Positions 41,365 through 43,428 of a stretch of 43,428 nucleotides of DNA are shown here, one piece after another. Origin of the DNA: an uncultured Woeseiaceae bacterium (GTDB lineage Bacteria; Pseudomonadota; Gammaproteobacteria; Steroidobacterales; Woeseiaceae); the NCBI GenBank assembly GCA_945788625.1, contig CALZMQ010000039.1:1-43428 (forward strand), given 5' to 3'. The position numbers and the translations under genes are program-made. Positions within the stretch are counted from its first letter, which is position 1; each line of letters opens with the position of its first letter. A model generated the notes under the pieces. It saw only the letters and a program-made list of their open reading frames with translations. It ran no database searches and was not told the origin of the DNA.

Positions 41365-43428
41365 TCAGTTCCCTCCAGCGGCGGCAAACCGTGCGCAGGT
41401 CCCCTCGGCGGGTTGCCAGACAGATTCGTACGGATTCTTGGTGCAGACGATCGCGAGGAACCTCTCGCGCTCGCGAGTCTGCCGGGTTTGCTGGCTCGCA
41501 CGGATGGCTGCAAAGCCCGGATCGTCGTATAGCGTTTGCAGATAGGCCTCGCTTTGTGGAATGAAATACCCGTCTTCTGCGCCTTTGGCAATCAGCTCGA
41601 GGCCTCTCTCACGCTCGCCAGCCATATAGGCGGCAAGCCCGTCTTCATAGTCAACGCTATACCACATCGGGCCATTGGCAATCCCGGCCTGATGATAACG
41701 GCGGACGTTGTCCCTTATCGCCGCGATGAGTGCGTCGGCCTTATTCTCGTCTCCAGCGGTCCGGCTGATGACGATTAATGCGGCAGCGTCAGCGATTTGT
41801 AACCAACCGTATTGCGTGATCCGTTTAGCGCGCCGTTGCCACATCTCCTCCAATATAGGCCGAGCACGAGCGTAGTCTCCGGCACCGGCCAGGGCCAGCC
41901 CCAGATCACGGCGTGCTTTGAGAGAAGTCGGATTCTCGGCCAAGCGTGCATTCGCGGTCGTGACGGCGTCTGCGGGTCTTCCCAACCAACTCAGCGCGGC
42001 GGGCGGTGGGTGTTCCGATATGGCTAGCGCCTCTTTCTCAAGCGCGAGTATTGCGAACTGCAAGCTCATTTCAATGCGCACGGCTGGCCGGTCCGGGTCG
42101 ATTCGCAAGCTGTCAAGGTCGCCCAGCACAGCATTTGCCCATTTCCCGCCGACGGCCGTCAGGTCGCCGTGCAAACCTGCGTGCGAGGCCGGATGGATGA
42201 ATACAAGTTTTTCCAGTACCCGATCAGCTTCGGCGAGGCGATTCCGGTCTCTCAGCCCAAGAGCGTAATTCGCGATGGCCGGCCTCGACAGCGGATCTAG
42301 CGGCAGCGCCCTCTCAATCGTCGCAAATTGTTCCTGGTAGCGCCCAAGTTGACTGAGGGCGATTGCCATCCCGTTATATACGATCGCATAGTTGGGATTG
42401 ATCTCGATGGCCCGCCTGAATTGTGTCAGGGCGTCTTCTGCATTCTCTTGGAACCGCAGGAGATAGCCGGTGGCAGCGTGGGCCTCGGCGAGGGTTGGAT
42501 CAAGGGCCATCGCCCGCTCCGCATGGGGTGCCGCCCGGGCAACGGCTTCGGTGACGGTCAGTTCGCCATGTCTTGACAGGAAGAGGGTCGCAATAGCCAG
42601 CTCCGCATGGGCAAGCGCATAATCGGGGTCGAGCACTAGAGCTTTTTCGAACTCGCGAATTGCAGCCTCAACGTTGGCCCTCGTGCGCTGGACTACCAGA
42701 TGCCGGCCCCTTAGATACGCTTCATGGGCCTCGGTATTTGCCGCTGGAGCCACCCGTGGTAATTCCACAAGCTGACGTCCCAGATGTTCCTTGAGTGCCG
42801 CAACGATGGCCGCAGAAATTTCGTCCTGCACCGCAAAGATACTCTCGAGTTCCCGGTCGTACATTTGCGACCAGAGATGATCACTGCTGGAAGCGTTGAC
42901 GAGCTGGGCCGTAATGCGGATTCTGTTGTTGTCTTTTCGCACGCTGCCCTCCAACACGTGCGTGACCTTCAGCTGTTCCGCGATCGTGGCAATATCCACG
43001 TTTTGACCCTTGAACGAGAACGACGAGGTCCGGGCGATCACCCGCAGCTCAGGTATCTGAGCCAAAAGGTTGAGAATTTCCTCTGAGATGCCATCGGCGA
43101 AATACGCCTGATCCTGCTCCGGGCTCATGTCCAGGAATGGCATCACAGCGATGGAGTGTGGTGCGACCGCAGACCGGGGCTCGACCGTTGCAGGTGCTCT
43201 GACCCCGCCGATTCCGAACGCCCACCATAGAACAGCCAACCCGAGCATCAGAATGACTGCCAAAACCAAACGCCAGCCCGGCCAGCCTGATGCGAACCTG
43301 GTGCGAGACAAATCGTCTGATGCCGTCACCGGGCCACCATGCCTGGTGACCGGAAGCTCGAAGATATAGCCTCGTCGTGGGACTGTCCGAATCTTCTTTT
43401 GCGCCTTATCGCGGATCGCTTTCCTGAT
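41365..43428 (-). CDS. CadC-type regulator with membrane helix, TolB-like domain and TPRs (5' partial)
   Basis: The frame is open to the right edge of the window, so the gene continues outside; the apparent GTG start at 43329 is not real. The first visible residues, IRKAIRDKAQKKIRTVPRRG, are the end of an OmpR-type winged helix (Trans_reg_C). A membrane helix follows (about WRLVLAVILMLGLAVLWWAF). Next comes the periplasmic HSIAVMPFLDMSPEQDQAYF domain (TolB/FlgO-like) and then about seven tetratricopeptide repeats to the C-terminus. Such proteins are membrane-bound one-component regulators whose ligand is unknown. The spacer 41257-41364 to the nuclease gene contains nothing beyond a weak 5-bp inverted repeat (TCGGC/GCCGA). 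Confidence 0.92.
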   Translation of the reverse strand: MRKAIRDKAQKKIRTVPRRGYIFELPVTRHGGPVTASDDLSRTRFASGWPGWRLVLAVILMLGLAVLWWAFGIGGVRAPATVEPRSAVAPHSIAVMPFLDMSPEQDQAYFADGISEEILNLLAQIPELRVIARTSSFSFKGQNVDIATIAEQLKVTHVLEGSVRKDNNRIRITAQLVNASSSDHLWSQMYDRELESIFAVQDEISAAIVAALKEHLGRQLVELPRVAPAANTEAHEAYLRGRHLVVQRTRANVEAAIREFEKALVLDPDYALAHAELAIATLFLSRHGELTVTEAVARAAPHAERAMALDPTLAEAHAATGYLLRFQENAEDALTQFRRAIEINPNYAIVYNGMAIALSQLGRYQEQFATIERALPLDPLSRPAIANYALGLRDRNRLAEADRVLEKLVFIHPASHAGLHGDLTAVGGKWANAVLGDLDSLRIDPDRPAVRIEMSLQFAILALEKEALAISEHPPPAALSWLGRPADAVTTANARLAENPTSLKARRDLGLALAGAGDYARARPILEEMWQRRAKRITQYGWLQIADAAALIVISRTAGDENKADALIAAIRDNVRRYHQAGIANGPMWYSVDYEDGLAAYMAGERERGLELIAKGAEDGYFIPQSEAYLQTLYDDPGFAAIRASQQTRQTRERERFLAIVCTKNPYESVWQPAEGTCARFAAAGGN

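Noticed and set aside
41320..41365. Terminator between the nuclease and the CadC-type gene
   Set aside because: Only a 5-bp TCGGC/GCCGA stem without a T-run is present.
1..43428. CRISPR arrays, tRNA or rRNA genes, insertion sequences, prophage genes
   Set aside because: No regularly spaced repeats, cloverleaf-like or rRNA-like sequence, transposase or phage motif was seen by reading both strands.

Overview
The window looks like chromosome of a free-living, aerobic, probably marine gammaproteobacterium. Reasons are the high-GC coding style, Gram-negative envelope genes (TonB-dependent receptor, several lipoproteins, a beta-barrel protein), an aa3-type oxidase with a dihaem subunit II, and a dihaem cytochrome/beta-helix pair known from Shewanella-like and Hyphomonas-like bacteria. 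Taxonomy below class level is inference. No rRNA, tRNA, CRISPR array, transposase or phage gene was seen.

Layout. 0-2.7 kb: end of a TonB-dependent receptor with a strong terminator, a lipoprotein amidohydrolase of the nucleoside/thioadenosine deaminase type, a small membrane protein and a hotdog-fold protein. 2.7-5.6 kb: a repeat-bearing spacer, then nupC-deoB (nucleoside uptake and pentose phosphate salvage). 5.6-10.6 kb: a five-gene cytochrome oxidase operon on the minus strand. 10.7-12.6 kb: secreted protein, ECF sigma factor and membrane anti-sigma candidate in overlapping order. 12.6-17.2 kb: pssA, a secreted metzincin-type metalloprotease and a sodium/solute symporter. 17.4-24.5 kb: an exported M3 peptidase, an M48 lipoprotein peptidase with TPRs, a BON-LysM protein (Kbp/YgaU type), a DUF937 protein, a Na/Pi cotransporter, a broken short reading frame and a hemerythrin. 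24.5-29.7 kb: a tightly overlapping operon with a LolA-like protein, two FtsX/LolC-type permeases, an ATPase and an outer-membrane barrel. This is the best candidate for an uncharacterised trans-envelope export system. 29.9-33.1 kb: CBS protein, AI-2E family transporter, small exported protein and dihaem cytochrome lipoprotein. 33.1-38.6 kb: a stretch with repeated gene damage (beta-helix frameshift, fasciclin remnant, photolyase with a small deletion, azoreductase with a larger deletion, and a convergent overlap that seems to have lost both stop codons). 38.6-43.4 kb: pirin, an ExeM/NucH-type nuclease and the 5'-truncated end of a CadC-type regulator with TPRs.

Themes. Nucleic-acid and nucleoside scavenging recurs (extracellular nuclease, NupC, DeoB, deaminase-like lipoprotein). 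Envelope proteolysis and lipid or lipoprotein traffic recurs too (three metallopeptidases, PssA, Lol-like operon). The cluster of damaged genes at 33-39 kb needs read-level checking, because real decay and assembly error would look the same in one sequence.
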